From Yoonia sp. R2331 (lineage in GTDB: Bacteria > Pseudomonadota > Alphaproteobacteria > Rhodobacterales > Rhodobacteraceae), in contig NZ_JBGCUN010000001.1 in the NCBI RefSeq assembly GCF_041103235.1, positions 2,666,001 through 2,730,000 on the forward strand: a DNA stretch of 64,000 nucleotides, in the 5' to 3' direction. The translations under genes and the position numbers were made by a program. Position 1 is the stretch's first letter; every line of letters starts with the position of its first letter. Below are positions 17,818-27,320 of the stretch, piece after piece. Under the pieces are notes generated by a model. That model did not search any database. It was not told where the DNA came from and was given only the letters and a program-made list of their open reading frames with translations.

Positions 17818-17881
17818 CACGACGAGTACGAAGCCGAACCATACCCGCGCATTTCGAAGCGCCGCGCTAAGGCATGGCAAT

Positions 17882-18817
17882 CTAGGCTGCTTCCTCCTTG
17901 CCCATACCAACGCGGCTTCGATGAGGGCCAAAGAGGCAAGCAAGACCAAGGATGACCCCCGAGACCGTAGCGATCATGCCCGCAGCACTGACGGCGTTCG
18001 TCGCACCAAACCAGAGCGGGCCGTATCCCGCAAAGACGTATCCCAAGATGGCCGAAAGCGTTGCAAAGGCCACAGACCACCAGACCTGATGCCCCAGCGA
18101 ATTCGTCATCAGACGCGCCGCCGCAGGCGGGCAGATGAACATTGCAATCACGATGATGGAACCCACCGCATCAAAAGCGGCTACGGCTGCGACGGCCGCC
18201 GTCACGACAAGCCCAAACCCAAGTGCCGAGGCCGGAATGCCAAGAGCTTCTGCAAAGCCTTCGTCAAACGTTGCGATCTTAAGCCAGCGCCAGAAAACCA
18301 CCGTCAGGACAATGACAATAGCGCAGACGAATGCGATCCGGGGCAGCTCTACGGGTAGGGTGGCCAGTGCCACCGGATCAAGCAGTGACCGCCAACCTTC
18401 GGCGCGAAACCAGATGAGGGATTCCAAATTTCCCATCAACGCGTGTTCTACGTCAATATGGACCTGGCTGGTGTCGGTTTGCTCTAGGATCAGAACGCCT
18501 GCTGCAAACATCGAGGTGAAGACCACACCCATAGCCGCCCCCGGTTCAATCTTGCCCAGACGTTTGACCGCTTCGATCAGGATAACAGCGACAACAGCCG
18601 CCCCGGCAGCACCAAGCAGCATGGGAATGGCAGAGATCACGCCAGTGACAAGAAACGCCACGACGATGCCCGGCAGCACAACATGGCTGATCGCATCTCC
18701 GATCAAGGCCTGACGCCGCAAGATCAGAAAGTTGCCGGGCAATGCACAGGCGATGGCCGAAAACACGCCGATCAGGATTGGTGTCAGCGAGAATTGAACG
18801 AAATCAGCGCCCATCAT
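17882..18817 (-). CDS. Mn/Zn ABC transporter permease (second subunit)
   Basis: 311 aa ABC-3 family (TroD/SitD/ZnuB) permease with about eight hydrophobic segments. Family segments: FLILRRQALIGDAISHVVLPGIV, AAMGVVFTSMFAAGVL and DAVGSIIVIAMFICPPAAARL. Last gene of the metal-uptake operon. Its ATG overlaps the preceding permease stop; a second ATG one codon later is equally placed for SD GGGAGG. Convergent with the upstream MarR gene across a 64-bp gap where I see no obvious T-tailed terminator. Confidence 0.92.
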   Translation of the reverse strand: MMGADFVQFSLTPILIGVFSAIACALPGNFLILRRQALIGDAISHVVLPGIVVAFLVTGVISAIPMLLGAAGAAVVAVILIEAVKRLGKIEPGAAMGVVFTSMFAAGVLILEQTDTSQVHIDVEHALMGNLESLIWFRAEGWRSLLDPVALATLPVELPRIAFVCAIVIVLTVVFWRWLKIATFDEGFAEALGIPASALGFGLVVTAAVAAVAAFDAVGSIIVIAMFICPPAAARLMTNSLGHQVWWSVAFATLSAILGYVFAGYGPLWFGATNAVSAAGMIATVSGVILGLACLFGPHRSRVGMGKEEAA

Positions 18818-20028
18818 GTGCCTCCCAAGGCAACAGGCCCGCCAAGCCTGCGGTCAAAATCAGCGATTTCATCAGCCGTGAAAACATCTTCGATCGGGGT
18901 CAGACCGTCATACCGGCCTGTCAGCCCAGCATCCTGATGCACTTCGCGCGCGACGTCCCAGCGTCGTTCGTCCCGCGCGATCTTGGCGGCCTGCGCGCGC
19001 CCCGTTTCGGTCGGAACACCATCGGCACGCACCAACCCCTCGCGGCGCAACAGGCGCAGCGTGTAGGCCTCTCGGATCGGATGCTGCGCGGCCAGCGCCA
19101 GTAACCCCTGACGGCGGTGGACGCGGGCCTGAAACTGCCGATGCCGGATGACCGCGGCCAGCACACCGCGCACCGGCGCAAAGAGCAGCGAAAAGACAAA
19201 AACCGCGGCCGCCACAAGCACGATGATTGGCCCAGTTGGTAATGCGGGCGCAGAGGCAGAGATGACAGCCCCCAGATATCCCGACGCCCCGCCTACGACA
19301 CCCGCGATCCAGATCACATTGCCTGACCGTTCAGTCCAAAAGCGCGCTGTGACGGCAGGGATGATCAACATCGCGACAATCAGGATCAGCCCAACGAGCT
19401 TAAGACCGATTACGGTTACACCCATCACTAGACCCATCATCAAAAGGTCGATGCGGCGCACATCATAGCCCATGGCGGCAGCATAATCGCTGTCAAACGC
19501 CACCAGCGTCATCGGGCGGCGCATCAGCCATGTCGCCAGCACCGCAATCGAACCTCCAATAGCAATGACAACAGCGTCTTGGAATAGCATGCCAGCGGTT
19601 GAGCCAAGCAAGAAACCTTCCAGCCCGGCCTGTCGTCCGGCGCTCATACTCTGGATAATCGTGAGAAGAACGATACCGACGCCGAAAAAGACCCCAAGGA
19701 CCGCACCAATGGCCGCATCTTCCGCCAGCCGGGTGTGCCGGACAATCCATTCGATCAACAAAAGCCCAATCCATGCCGTGATGGCCGAGCCCAAAAGAAG
19801 ACCGATCAGACTGCGGCCGTCGCCACCCAGGCTGACCATGACGATAAACGCGATACCAACACCGGGCAGTGTTGCGTGGGCAACCGCATCAGAGACAAGC
19901 GCGCGTTTGCGCAGGAACAGGAACGTCCCCGACGATCCGGCCGCAAAACCCAGAAGTGCCGCACCGATGGCAACCAACGCGGCGTTATATCCCGCTTGCA
20001 AAAGCAGGGCTTCAAAGAACAGGTTCAC
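18814..20028 (-). CDS. Mn/Zn ABC permease fused to a DtxR/MntR-like winged helix
   Basis: 404 aa, longer than a plain ABC-3 permease (about 280). Residues 1-285 are the permease ([39 protein letters not shown]). After ~290 comes a cytoplasmic tail, [29 protein letters not shown], then [20 protein letters not shown], that reads like the N-terminal winged helix of DtxR/MntR regulators. The fusion is known in TroC-like permeases. Start is GTG at 20028 in a GTGA overlap with the ATPase gene. The tail could sense metal or bind DNA; no function is shown. Confidence 0.92.
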   Translation of the reverse strand: MNLFFEALLLQAGYNAALVAIGAALLGFAAGSSGTFLFLRKRALVSDAVAHATLPGVGIAFIVMVSLGGDGRSLIGLLLGSAITAWIGLLLIEWIVRHTRLAEDAAIGAVLGVFFGVGIVLLTIIQSMSAGRQAGLEGFLLGSTAGMLFQDAVVIAIGGSIAVLATWLMRRPMTLVAFDSDYAAAMGYDVRRIDLLMMGLVMGVTVIGLKLVGLILIVAMLIIPAVTARFWTERSGNVIWIAGVVGGASGYLGAVISASAPALPTGPIIVLVAAAVFVFSLLFAPVRGVLAAVIRHRQFQARVHRRQGLLALAAQHPIREAYTLRLLRREGLVRADGVPTETGRAQAAKIARDERRWDVAREVHQDAGLTGRYDGLTPIEDVFTADEIADFDRRLGGPVALGGT

Positions 20029-20867
20029 TCAGGCGCCCCCGCCGCGGTGGACAGCTCGTCCAGATGTGTGGCCGCAAGACGACCACCGTAAGTCGCCTGC
20101 AAGTTCTCTGTCGTGAATGCGGTTGAAACCGGGCCTTCCGCTATGCGCCGCACGTTGATCAGGAACACATGATCAAAGTAATCGCGCACCGTGGAAAGAT
20201 CATGGTGCACGGCGACCACGGCCTTGCCGTCGGCTTTCAGCAACTTCAGCACGTCGATGATCGCGCGCTCGGTCGCGGCATCGACACCAGCAAAGGGTTC
20301 ATCCAGCAGGTAAAGATCAGCATCCTGTGCCAGCGCACGGGCCAGAAACACCCGCTGTTGCTGACCGCCAGAAAGCTGCCCGATCTGTCGCCGCGCAAAA
20401 TCAGCCATGCCGACCCGCTCCAGACAATCAAGCGCGCGCGACTTCATCTGCCCGGACAACCGCCCCAACAGGCCGACCTTGCGGTAAAGGCCCATCTGCA
20501 CGACATCAATCACGGTGGTCGGGAAATCCCAGTCCACGCTGGCGCGTTGCGGGACATAAGCAATGCGTTCCCGCGCGTCTTCGATGGGTTGACCGAAGAC
20601 ATGCACCTCCCCGGATAGCCGGGGGATCACGCCAAGTGCGGCCTTCAAAAGCGTAGATTTGCCCGCGCCATTGGGTCCAATGATTGCAGACATCGCCTTG
20701 GCGGGAAATGTGGCATCCACAGAGAACACAGCCGGTTTTTCGCCATAGGACACTGTGACGCCTCTGACTGAAAGAGGGATCGCAGTCGCAGGCAAGGCCG
20801 GGTCTGTCACCCGGCCTTCCTCGGCAATTATTTTGGGCGGTTGGTTGCGAGTCACTGACGGCTCCAT
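20025..20867 (-). CDS. Mn/Zn ABC transporter ATPase
   Basis: 280 aa. Walker [17 protein letters not shown], signature [16 protein letters not shown], Walker [15 protein letters not shown]-loop [14 protein letters not shown]: a complete ATPase of the TroB/SitB/ZnuC class. A ~30-residue N-terminal extension precedes the first strand. The ATG at 20867 shares one base with the binding-protein stop (TGATG). Energises uptake with the two permeases downstream. Confidence 0.94.
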   Translation of the reverse strand: MEPSVTRNQPPKIIAEEGRVTDPALPATAIPLSVRGVTVSYGEKPAVFSVDATFPAKAMSAIIGPNGAGKSTLLKAALGVIPRLSGEVHVFGQPIEDARERIAYVPQRASVDWDFPTTVIDVVQMGLYRKVGLLGRLSGQMKSRALDCLERVGMADFARRQIGQLSGGQQQRVFLARALAQDADLYLLDEPFAGVDAATERAIIDVLKLLKADGKAVVAVHHDLSTVRDYFDHVFLINVRRIAEGPVSTAFTTENLQATYGGRLAATHLDELSTAAGAPE

Positions 20868-21823
20868 CAGTTCAGCAGACCCTGCATGCCATCGTCGGGC
20901 GATGTGCCACCCAACGCGGCCGATATCGTCGTCGCATTATGGTCAATCATGCCGATATAGGTGCCCTCGTAAGTGCCGGGTTCGCCCATCGCGTCCGAGA
21001 ATAATTCGCCTCCGATGACGACCTCATGACCCTCTGCCGCAGCCCCTTCGATCAACGCCTGGATATTCCTGTCCGAGACTGAGGATTCCACAAAAACGGC
21101 GCGAATATCGTTCTCGACCAGCATCGTGACCAACTCACCAATCCGCTGAAGTCCAGCTTCTGACTCCGTCGAAATCCCCTGAATGCCGACCACCTCAAAG
21201 CCATAGGCGTTGCCAAAATAGTTGAACGCATCATGGGCCGACAAAACAACGCGGCTTTCAACCGGGACCGTGGACAATACCTCGTTTGTGTAGCGGGCAA
21301 GATCGCCCAGCTGCGCGAGGTAGGTATCCGCATTCGCACTGAACGCATCTGCGTTTTCTGGATCAACGTCGATCATGGCATCGCGCACATTGACGACGAC
21401 GCGCGACCACAGGTTCGGGTTCATCCACAGATGTGGATCGAACCGACCCTCATAATCTTCCGACCCCAGCAGCAGGTTCTCCGGCACCGCCTCTGCCACC
21501 GCGACCACGTTCCCGCCTTCGCCCAGTTCAATCAGGAAATCTTCCATCTGCGCTTCCAGATAAAGTCCGTTCCAAAGCACAAGATCAGCTTTGGCCAAGG
21601 CCACAATATCCGTGCGGGTCTGGCGATAGGCGTGCGGATCGACACCGGGACCCATCAGTGCCTGCACGTCAACCAGATCGCCACCGATATTGGTCACGGC
21701 ATCTGCAATCATGCCGGTCGTGGCGACAACGGTCAGACGTTCCTGTGCTGCGGCCCAGCTCGCGGGCAGCGCCATGGTCACAACTGTCACCACGGCCAAA
21801 AATAGTCTTCTTGTGATCGTCAT
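20867..21823 (-). CDS. Periplasmic Mn/Zn-binding protein (cluster A-I)
   Basis: 318 aa with a signal peptide (cleavage near AWAAAQ, residue ~26). Four metal ligands of the TroA/SitA/ZnuA family are visible: His in GPGVDPHAY, His in FDPHLWMNP, His in [11 protein letters not shown] and Asp in GMIDHNATT. It lacks the His-rich loop typical of ZnuA, which favours Mn. First gene of the operon, 60 bp downstream of two identical palindromic operators. Mn rather than Zn is inferred, not proved. Confidence 0.93.
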   Translation of the reverse strand: MTITRRLFLAVVTVVTMALPASWAAAQERLTVVATTGMIADAVTNIGGDLVDVQALMGPGVDPHAYRQTRTDIVALAKADLVLWNGLYLEAQMEDFLIELGEGGNVVAVAEAVPENLLLGSEDYEGRFDPHLWMNPNLWSRVVVNVRDAMIDVDPENADAFSANADTYLAQLGDLARYTNEVLSTVPVESRVVLSAHDAFNYFGNAYGFEVVGIQGISTESEAGLQRIGELVTMLVENDIRAVFVESSVSDRNIQALIEGAAAEGHEVVIGGELFSDAMGEPGTYEGTYIGMIDHNATTISAALGGTSPDDGMQGLLN

Positions 21824-21882
21824 GGCTTTGCTCTCCGCACGAATCGGCTCGCTAATTGAGCACGCCCTCTTACCCTCCTGTT

Positions 21883-21899
21883 ATTGCGAAGCATTCGCA
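21883..21899. promoter_or_regulatory. Metal-regulator operator, copy 1
   Basis: TTGCGAAGCATTCGCAA: perfect TTGCGAA/TTCGCAA arms round a 3-bp centre, about 60-76 bp upstream of the metal-binding protein gene. An identical copy lies 28 bp further upstream. Sites of this form before Mn-uptake genes fit the Fur-family regulator Mur in alphaproteobacteria; the regulator gene is not in the window. Confidence 0.75.
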
Positions 21900-21910
21900 A
21901 AGTCAATGTA

Positions 21911-21927
21911 CTTGCGAAGCATTCGCA
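21911..21927. promoter_or_regulatory. Metal-regulator operator, copy 2
   Basis: Second exact copy of the 17-bp palindrome seen at 21883-21899, 28 bp away start to start (just under three helical turns). The pair suggests cooperative binding of two dimers. The rest of the 241-bp gap to the divergent SDR gene (21928-22064) shows no other feature I can support. Confidence 0.75.
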
Positions 21928-22064
21928 ATTAGATCGGCCTTGCGCACCACCCGCGGTTCCACAAAGCCTGTTGATCAAACGCCGCCAGAAATGTCCGCGC
22001 CGTATCGACATCCGCCGCCTGCCATCCAATAGTGCGCCCAAGATCAAATATTGGGGGACGCGCG

Positions 22065-22811
22065 ATGACAACAGGCCGGTTGGTTGGGAAACGAGTCTTG
22101 GTGACTGCAGCAGCGCAAGGCATTGGCCGGGCAAGCGCCTTAGCGATGGCGGCGGAAGGTGCGCAGGTCTTTGCCACAGATATCAACGCCGATGGGCTGC
22201 GTGACTTGGATGGCATGGACGCCTTTGTGATGGACGTGCGCGACGATGACAGCGTCGCCGCTGGCATGGCGCGGGCGAAACCTGATGTGCTGTTCAACTG
22301 TGCGGGGTTTGTTCACCACGGCACCATCTTGGACACGACTGACGACGAATGGGATTTTGCCTTTGACCTGAACGTGCGCTCGATGCTGCGCACGATCCGT
22401 GCGGCGCTGCCGGGGATGTTGGACCGTGGCACAGGGTCAATCATCAACATGTCGTCTGCAGTCTCCAACGTCATCGGTGTGCCGAACCGGTTTACCTACG
22501 GCACCACCAAGGCGGCTGTTGTCGGACTGACCAAATCGGTCGCCGTCGACTACATCACCAAAGGCATCCGCTGTAACTGCATCTGCCCCGGCACTGTCGA
22601 ATCGCCCAGTTGGCATGACCGTGTTGCGGCCCTTGGCGAAAAGCTGGGCAGTGCCGAAAAAGCGCTAGAGCAATTTATCGAACGCCAGCCCATGGGTCGT
22701 GTGGCCAAACCAGAAGAGATTGCAGCACTTGTGGTCTATCTTGCCAGCGACGAAAGCGCATTTACCACTGGACATGCCCATGTGATCGATGGCGGCTGGT
22801 CAGGCCAATAA
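22065..22811 (+). CDS. Short-chain dehydrogenase of acid-sugar catabolism
   Basis: 248 aa classical SDR: cofactor loop TAAAQGIGRASALA, NAG motif LFNCAGFVHHG, catalytic Ser in MSSAVSNV, YxxxK as YGTTKAAVVG, and CPGTVESPSW. It resembles 2-keto-3-deoxy-L-fuconate/L-rhamnonate dehydrogenases, which make 2,4-diketo-3-deoxy acids. Start ATG at 22065 follows a GGGGGA SD; an upstream GTG is less likely. Followed 83 bp later by an FAH-family hydrolase that could cleave the diketo acid, so the pair fits a fuconate-type branch. Confidence 0.88.
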   Translation: MTTGRLVGKRVLVTAAAQGIGRASALAMAAEGAQVFATDINADGLRDLDGMDAFVMDVRDDDSVAAGMARAKPDVLFNCAGFVHHGTILDTTDDEWDFAFDLNVRSMLRTIRAALPGMLDRGTGSIINMSSAVSNVIGVPNRFTYGTTKAAVVGLTKSVAVDYITKGIRCNCICPGTVESPSWHDRVAALGEKLGSAEKALEQFIERQPMGRVAKPEEIAALVVYLASDESAFTTGHAHVIDGGWSGQ

Positions 22812-22894
22812 CGGCCTCAAACACCGGGCCTGCCGCCCAGATTCAAAGACAGTAACGGCGCGTCCCTGACCGCCCTCCAAAGAAAGACCACAAA

Positions 22895-23740
22895 ATGAAA
22901 CTTGTCCGCTACGGTGAACCAGGTGCCGAAAAACCCGGCCTGATGGATGGCGAAACGTTACGCGATCTTTCGGCCCATGTTGATGACATCACTGGCGCCA
23001 TACTGGACGATGCCACCTTGGCCCGCTTGGCAGCCCTTGACCCTACTGATTTGCCCGCTGTCGCTGGCGCGCCGCGGCTGGGCCCATGTGTTGGTGGGAT
23101 CGGCAAATTCCTTTGCATCGGGCTCAACTATTCCGACCACGCTGCTGAAACCGGGGCCGCGATCCCCGAACACCCGATCCTGTTCTTCAAGGCCAACTCT
23201 GCCATCGTCGGCGCTTATGATGACGTGGTCATGCCGCGCGGGTCGCAGAAAACCGATTGGGAGGTCGAGTTGGGCGTCGTCATCGGCAAGGCGGCCAAAT
23301 ACGTCTCAGAGGCGGATGCGCTGGACCATGTCGCAGGCTATTGCATCGTCAACGACGTCAGCGAACGGCACTTTCAGACCCAGCTGACCGGCCAGTGGAC
23401 CAAAGGAAAGTCTTGCGACACCTTCGGGCCAACCGGCCCCTGGCTGGTGACCCGCGACGAAGTGCCTGACCCCCAAAATCTGGACATGACGTTGGATGTG
23501 AACGGCCAGCGGATGCAAACCGGGAATACCAGCACCATGATTTTCACAGTGGCCCAGATCATCGCGCACCTCAGTAGCCTGATGACCTTGCACCCCGGCG
23601 ATGTCATCACCACCGGCACCCCACCGGGTGTTGGCATGGGGATCAAACCTGACCCGGTGTTCTTACGTGTCGGTGACGTGATGGAATTGCACATTGCCGG
23701 TCTTGGTGCCCAACGCCAGACGGTCCGGCAAGATGTCTGA
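22895..23740 (+). CDS. FAH-family hydrolase (2,4-diketo-3-deoxy-acid hydrolase-like)
   Basis: 281 aa. C-terminal FAH fold with metal ligands in DWEVELGVVIGK, plus FLCIGLNYSDHAAETG, DVSERHFQ and TGTPPGVGMG. Close in layout to 2,4-diketo-3-deoxy-L-fuconate hydrolase, which yields pyruvate plus lactate; ureidoglycolate lyases are look-alikes. SD is weak (AAAGAAAG). It overlaps the next gene by 8 bp. Confidence 0.88.
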   Translation: MKLVRYGEPGAEKPGLMDGETLRDLSAHVDDITGAILDDATLARLAALDPTDLPAVAGAPRLGPCVGGIGKFLCIGLNYSDHAAETGAAIPEHPILFFKANSAIVGAYDDVVMPRGSQKTDWEVELGVVIGKAAKYVSEADALDHVAGYCIVNDVSERHFQTQLTGQWTKGKSCDTFGPTGPWLVTRDEVPDPQNLDMTLDVNGQRMQTGNTSTMIFTVAQIIAHLSSLMTLHPGDVITTGTPPGVGMGIKPDPVFLRVGDVMELHIAGLGAQRQTVRQDV

Positions 23741-24680
23741 CTTGCTCCTGATCTGCCCGGTCACATCCGTCATGATGTCACGGATGGAGGCCGCCTTTAC
23801 CGTGCACCGCTGGGCGGATCTCGATACGGACTGGCTGGCCGCAAATGGTGACCGTATCACCCATGTGATGACCGATGGGCATCTGGGCCTGAAACCCGCG
23901 GTGATGGATACGCTGCCAAACCTGAAGATGGTTTCGTGCTACGGGGTTGGTTATGACGCTATTGATGCAGACGCGGCCGCAGCGCGTGGGATCATGGTGA
24001 CCCATACGCCAGACGTGCTGAACCAAGAGGTCGCGACAACGGCGATCCTTTTGCTGCTTGGCTGCTACCGCGAAGTGCTGCGCGATGATGCCTATCTGCG
24101 CAGCGGCACATGGGAAAAACAGGGCAACGCCCCGTTGACCCGCTCTGTAGACAATCAAACCATCGGCATTCTCGGGCTGGGTCGCATCGGACAGACCATC
24201 GCAACAAAGCTCGCCCCTTGGTCGCCGACAATCCTTTACCACGCCCGGTCCGCCAAAGATGTCCCCTACCGCTATTACGACGATCTGACAGCGATGGCGG
24301 CTGCATGCGACGCGCTGATCTGCATTACTCCGGGCGGTGCTGCGACCGAAAAACTGGTGAATGCGCAGGTCATTGACGCCCTTGGTCCGCAAGGCACGCT
24401 GATCAATGTGGGGCGCGGGTCTGTCGTCGATGAAACCGCTTTGATCGCCGCCCTTCAGTCGGGGCGACTGGGTTGGGCCGGGCTAGACGTTTTTGAGGAT
24501 GAACCCCGCGTTCCGCAAGCCCTGCGCGATTTGCCCAACACCCTGTTATTGCCGCATGTGGGCAGCGGCACCCATGAAACCCGCGCCGCAATGGGGGGAT
24601 TGGCAATCGACAACCTGCTGCAACATCAAGAGACTGGCAACGTCAAGACACCCGTGCCGGAATGCGCAGGTCTGGCCTAG
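23733..24680 (+). CDS. D-2-hydroxyacid dehydrogenase (glyoxylate/hydroxypyruvate reductase-like)
   Basis: 315 aa. Rossmann motif GILGLGRIGQTIA, catalytic Arg in LINVGRGSVVDE, Glu in FEDEPRVP and His in LLPHVGSGTHETR. Reduces or oxidises 2-oxo/2-hydroxy acids with NAD(P)H. Start ATG at 23733 is inside the FAH gene's 3' end. Its stop shares the four bases CTAG (24677-24680) with the stop of the convergent otnC gene, so the two genes end on top of each other. Confidence 0.92.
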   Translation: MSDLLLICPVTSVMMSRMEAAFTVHRWADLDTDWLAANGDRITHVMTDGHLGLKPAVMDTLPNLKMVSCYGVGYDAIDADAAAARGIMVTHTPDVLNQEVATTAILLLLGCYREVLRDDAYLRSGTWEKQGNAPLTRSVDNQTIGILGLGRIGQTIATKLAPWSPTILYHARSAKDVPYRYYDDLTAMAAACDALICITPGGAATEKLVNAQVIDALGPQGTLINVGRGSVVDETALIAALQSGRLGWAGLDVFEDEPRVPQALRDLPNTLLLPHVGSGTHETRAAMGGLAIDNLLQHQETGNVKTPVPECAGLA

Positions 24681-25324
24681 TCCCAGTCGACGTTGAACTT
24701 GTCCACGACCATTTCGACCTGTGTCGGCGTCAGCGCGTTAATCGGAATGCCGCGCGTCAGCAGCGCCAGCTTGGCCGTCTCTTCCAGCTCTTCGGTGGCA
24801 AAGGCAGCGGCCCACAGGTCCTTGCCCGCAACAACTGGCCCGTGATTGGCCAACAGCACAGCAGACCGCTTGCCCGCAAGCCCACGTACCGCATCCCCCA
24901 TCCCTGGATCACCGGGCAGGAAAAACGGCAGCAACTTCACTTTGCCCAGCCGCATAACCGCATATGGTGTCAAAGGCGGGATCACATTGTCGGGGTCCAC
25001 GTCGGGCATCATCGACAGGGCAACGGAATGGCTGGAATGCAGATGCACAACCGCCCCGGTCTGCGCGCGCGTCTCGTAGAATGCACTGTGCAGAGGAACC
25101 TCTTTTGTGGGTGCATCGCCAGACAAATGGCGCATTTCGGCGTTCAACAAGCTGATATGCGCAGGATCAAGAAACCCCATCGCGCTGCCTGTGGGCGTGA
25201 CCAGCACATTGCCGTCTGACAGGCGCACGCTGATGTTGCCTGATGAACCGCAGGTCAGCCCACGGTCAAACATGGACTTTGCGATCCGGCAAATGTCCTC
25301 TCGGGCGCGGGTTTCTTCGGTCAA
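24677..25324 (-). CDS. otnC: Class II aldolase, 3-oxo-tetronate 4-phosphate decarboxylase-like
   Basis: 215 aa zinc-dependent class II aldolase/adducin fold. SSGNISVR is the phosphate-binding loop; E75, H94/H96 (VVHLHSSHS) and H161 (LLANHGP) are the expected metal and acid residues. Paired with a DUF1537 kinase, it matches OtnC, which decarboxylates 3-oxo-tetronate 4-phosphate to dihydroxyacetone phosphate; L-fuculose-phosphate aldolase is the look-alike. Start is TTG at 25324, forming TTGA with the kinase stop; no nearby ATG gives a complete N-terminus. Last gene of the minus-strand operon from 30950. Confidence 0.88.
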   Translation of the reverse strand: MTEETRAREDICRIAKSMFDRGLTCGSSGNISVRLSDGNVLVTPTGSAMGFLDPAHISLLNAEMRHLSGDAPTKEVPLHSAFYETRAQTGAVVHLHSSHSVALSMMPDVDPDNVIPPLTPYAVMRLGKVKLLPFFLPGDPGMGDAVRGLAGKRSAVLLANHGPVVAGKDLWAAAFATEELEETAKLALLTRGIPINALTPTQVEMVVDKFNVDWD

Positions 25325-26544
25325 ACTTCGCGTTCCATCAGTGCCAGTGCCTCTTTGAAAAAGGACGGGCCGCCAAAGTTGCCCGATTTGAGCGCGAGGG
25401 CCATCCCGTCCGTTCGCACCATCGGCACACCTGCAGCGATCCTTGGACCAATGTCCAACACGCGTGCGGCAAGCCCTTTGACCACCGCACCGCTGGTCTC
25501 GCCACCTGCGACCACGATGCGCGCGGTACCCCGCGCCTTCAACATGGCGGCCAGATTGGAAAAAAGCCCTTCAATCGCTGTGGCCGATGCCGCGCGTCCG
25601 AACCTGTCCTGCGCTGCGCGGACCTCTTCAGGGTCAGCTGAAGAATAGACCAGCGGCGGCGCGTCCTGCGACAGAATCCAATCCACCAAGGCCGCCAGAT
25701 CAACCGTGCCATCGACAGCCTCTTCTGCAGTGATCTCGCGCGATGGATATGTTTTGCGATAGTCCATGACCTGCTCGCGCGTCGCACGGCTGCACGACCC
25801 CGACAGCACAACGCCCTTGCCCGTGATCGGTTGCCACTTTGGCGTGGCTGCTGCGGCTCCAAAGTTTGCTGGCAGACCAATTGCAATGCCCGACCCGCCA
25901 CATAGCAGTTTGCGGTCCTGGGCGGCTGCCCCGATGACCCGCAAGTCTTCATCGTGGATGGCATCAACGATCACATGGGCCTGCACTTTCGGCATCGCGG
26001 CCCGCAACGCCAGCGGCCCTTGTGCAACCGTGCGCGCAGGCACGTGGCCCACGGCCCGCACGGTTTGTGGCGCCAGCACACGGCGCAGATCAGCGTCTTT
26101 CATCGGGGTCAACGGATGATCCTGCATCCCACTTTCGTTCAGCAAACGATCGGCCACGAACAAATGCCCCTGATAGACACTGCGCCCGTTTTCCGGGAAT
26201 GCCGGGCAGACAATCACCTGATCCTCGTCCAGTTCCGCCGCGAGCGCATCCAGCACTGGGCCAATGTTGCCCTCATCCGTGCTGTCAAAGGTCGAACAGA
26301 CCTTAAAGACCACCTGCCCGGCCCCTTGCGCGATCAGCCAGCGGCAGGCTGCAACGCTTTCGATTACAGCCTCTGCCACCGGTGCCGTGCGCGATTTGAG
26401 CGCGACAACCCCGGCTTCGACGCCCGCGTTGGCGGGGCCGTCTGGCACGCCGATGAACGGCGCTGTGCGCATCCCCCCTTCGGCCAAAGTCAGGGCAATA
26501 TCGGATGCGCCCGTAAAATCATCCGCAACAACGCCGATCTTCAT
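25321..26544 (-). CDS. otnK: Four-carbon acid-sugar kinase (3-oxo-tetronate kinase, DUF1537)
   Basis: 407 aa with both halves of the DUF1537 family: N-terminal substrate domain (IGVVADDFTGASDIALTLAEGG; VFKVCSTFDSTDEGNIGP; VCPAFPENGRSVYQGHLFV) and C-terminal nucleotide domain (RIVVAGGETSGAVVKGL). It phosphorylates a 3-oxo acid sugar at C4 with ATP. ATGA overlap with the MBL gene upstream and TTGA with otnC downstream. The canonical isomerase OtnI and L-threonate dehydrogenase LtnD are not in the window, so the route into the pathway differs. Confidence 0.92.
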   Translation of the reverse strand: MKIGVVADDFTGASDIALTLAEGGMRTAPFIGVPDGPANAGVEAGVVALKSRTAPVAEAVIESVAACRWLIAQGAGQVVFKVCSTFDSTDEGNIGPVLDALAAELDEDQVIVCPAFPENGRSVYQGHLFVADRLLNESGMQDHPLTPMKDADLRRVLAPQTVRAVGHVPARTVAQGPLALRAAMPKVQAHVIVDAIHDEDLRVIGAAAQDRKLLCGGSGIAIGLPANFGAAAATPKWQPITGKGVVLSGSCSRATREQVMDYRKTYPSREITAEEAVDGTVDLAALVDWILSQDAPPLVYSSADPEEVRAAQDRFGRAASATAIEGLFSNLAAMLKARGTARIVVAGGETSGAVVKGLAARVLDIGPRIAAGVPMVRTDGMALALKSGNFGGPSFFKEALALMEREV

Positions 26545-27320
26545 GTCTGTCCTTGGTCTAGCCTTGTAATGTGATCCGCCACGCCCTGCGGGAACAATTG
26601 CCGCACCAGCGGGTCATGCCCCGGCACGATCAGCTCTGGCGCGCTGGCAAGCCGTTCCAGCGTGTCGAACCCGTCCAGCATGTTTTGCAAATCCACCACG
26701 ATGGGAAAGGGTTTGCGCAGTTGAAAATTCTCATAGTAATGCGCCGCATCTGACGCGAGCACGAGCCACCCCGCATCGGTGCGCACCCGCACCGCCTGCA
26801 ACCCGCGCGAATGCCCGCCAATGCAATGCACCGTGACCCCATCCGCCACCTGCCCGTCGCCATCGTAGAACGTCAGCTTGCCTTGATAAAGCCGGGTGAC
26901 CGCCTCGCAAATATGGCCCGCCGTGAACGGCATCCGCAGCACGTCGTGGCACATGCACGGACCAGTGGCAAAAGCCATTTCGGCCGCTTGCATGTGCAAA
27001 TGTGCGTTTGGGAAAAGGTGCAATCCACCTGCGTGATCGTAATGCAGATGTGTCACAATCAGCGTATCCACCTCCTCAGGCTTGATGCCCAATGGGGCCA
27101 AAGCCTCGCCCGGTTCCATGCGGATCGGCCGGTCGCGCGCTGCTGCCTCTGGCCCGTCATAGCCAGTATCAACAAGGATCACCCGATCCCCTGACCGCAA
27201 CACCCACATGAAATAATCCATCGCATGCGGCGCATCGTGGTTGTCGTCAAAGATAAAACTATCCCCGCGCACCCGCGCATTGCGGTCTGCGTATTTGACG
27301 GCGTGAACTTCCCAGATCAT
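26541..27320 (-). CDS. N-acyl-homoserine-lactonase-like MBL hydrolase
   Basis: 259 aa metallo-beta-lactamase fold with the full motif THLHYDHAGG, His in GGHSRGLQ, bridging Asp in LASDAAHYY and His in VPGHDP, so a two-metal site is expected. The family includes AHL lactonases and sugar lactonases. Lying between otnK and an ABM protein in an acid-sugar operon, hydrolysis of a sugar-acid lactone is more likely than quorum quenching (inference). ATGA overlaps on both sides. Confidence 0.88.
   Translation of the reverse strand: MIWEVHAVKYADRNARVRGDSFIFDDNHDAPHAMDYFMWVLRSGDRVILVDTGYDGPEAAARDRPIRMEPGEALAPLGIKPEEVDTLIVTHLHYDHAGGLHLFPNAHLHMQAAEMAFATGPCMCHDVLRMPFTAGHICEAVTRLYQGKLTFYDGDGQVADGVTVHCIGGHSRGLQAVRVRTDAGWLVLASDAAHYYENFQLRKPFPIVVDLQNMLDGFDTLERLASAPELIVPGHDPLVRQLFPQGVADHITRLDQGQT

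Noticed and set aside
20867-21823. Assignment as ZnuA with certainty
   Set aside because: No His-rich loop, and the operator form suits Mn control better. Left as Mn/Zn.
21929-22297. Minus-strand frame ending in the gap before the SDR gene, with protein-like text at its end
   Set aside because: Most of it is antisense to the SDR gene and the remaining ~35 residues match nothing I know. It might be a decayed gene end, but the support is too thin.
26541-27320. Quorum-quenching AHL lactonase
   Set aside because: Motifs fit but the gene is coupled to acid-sugar genes on both sides; a sugar-lactone role is more likely.
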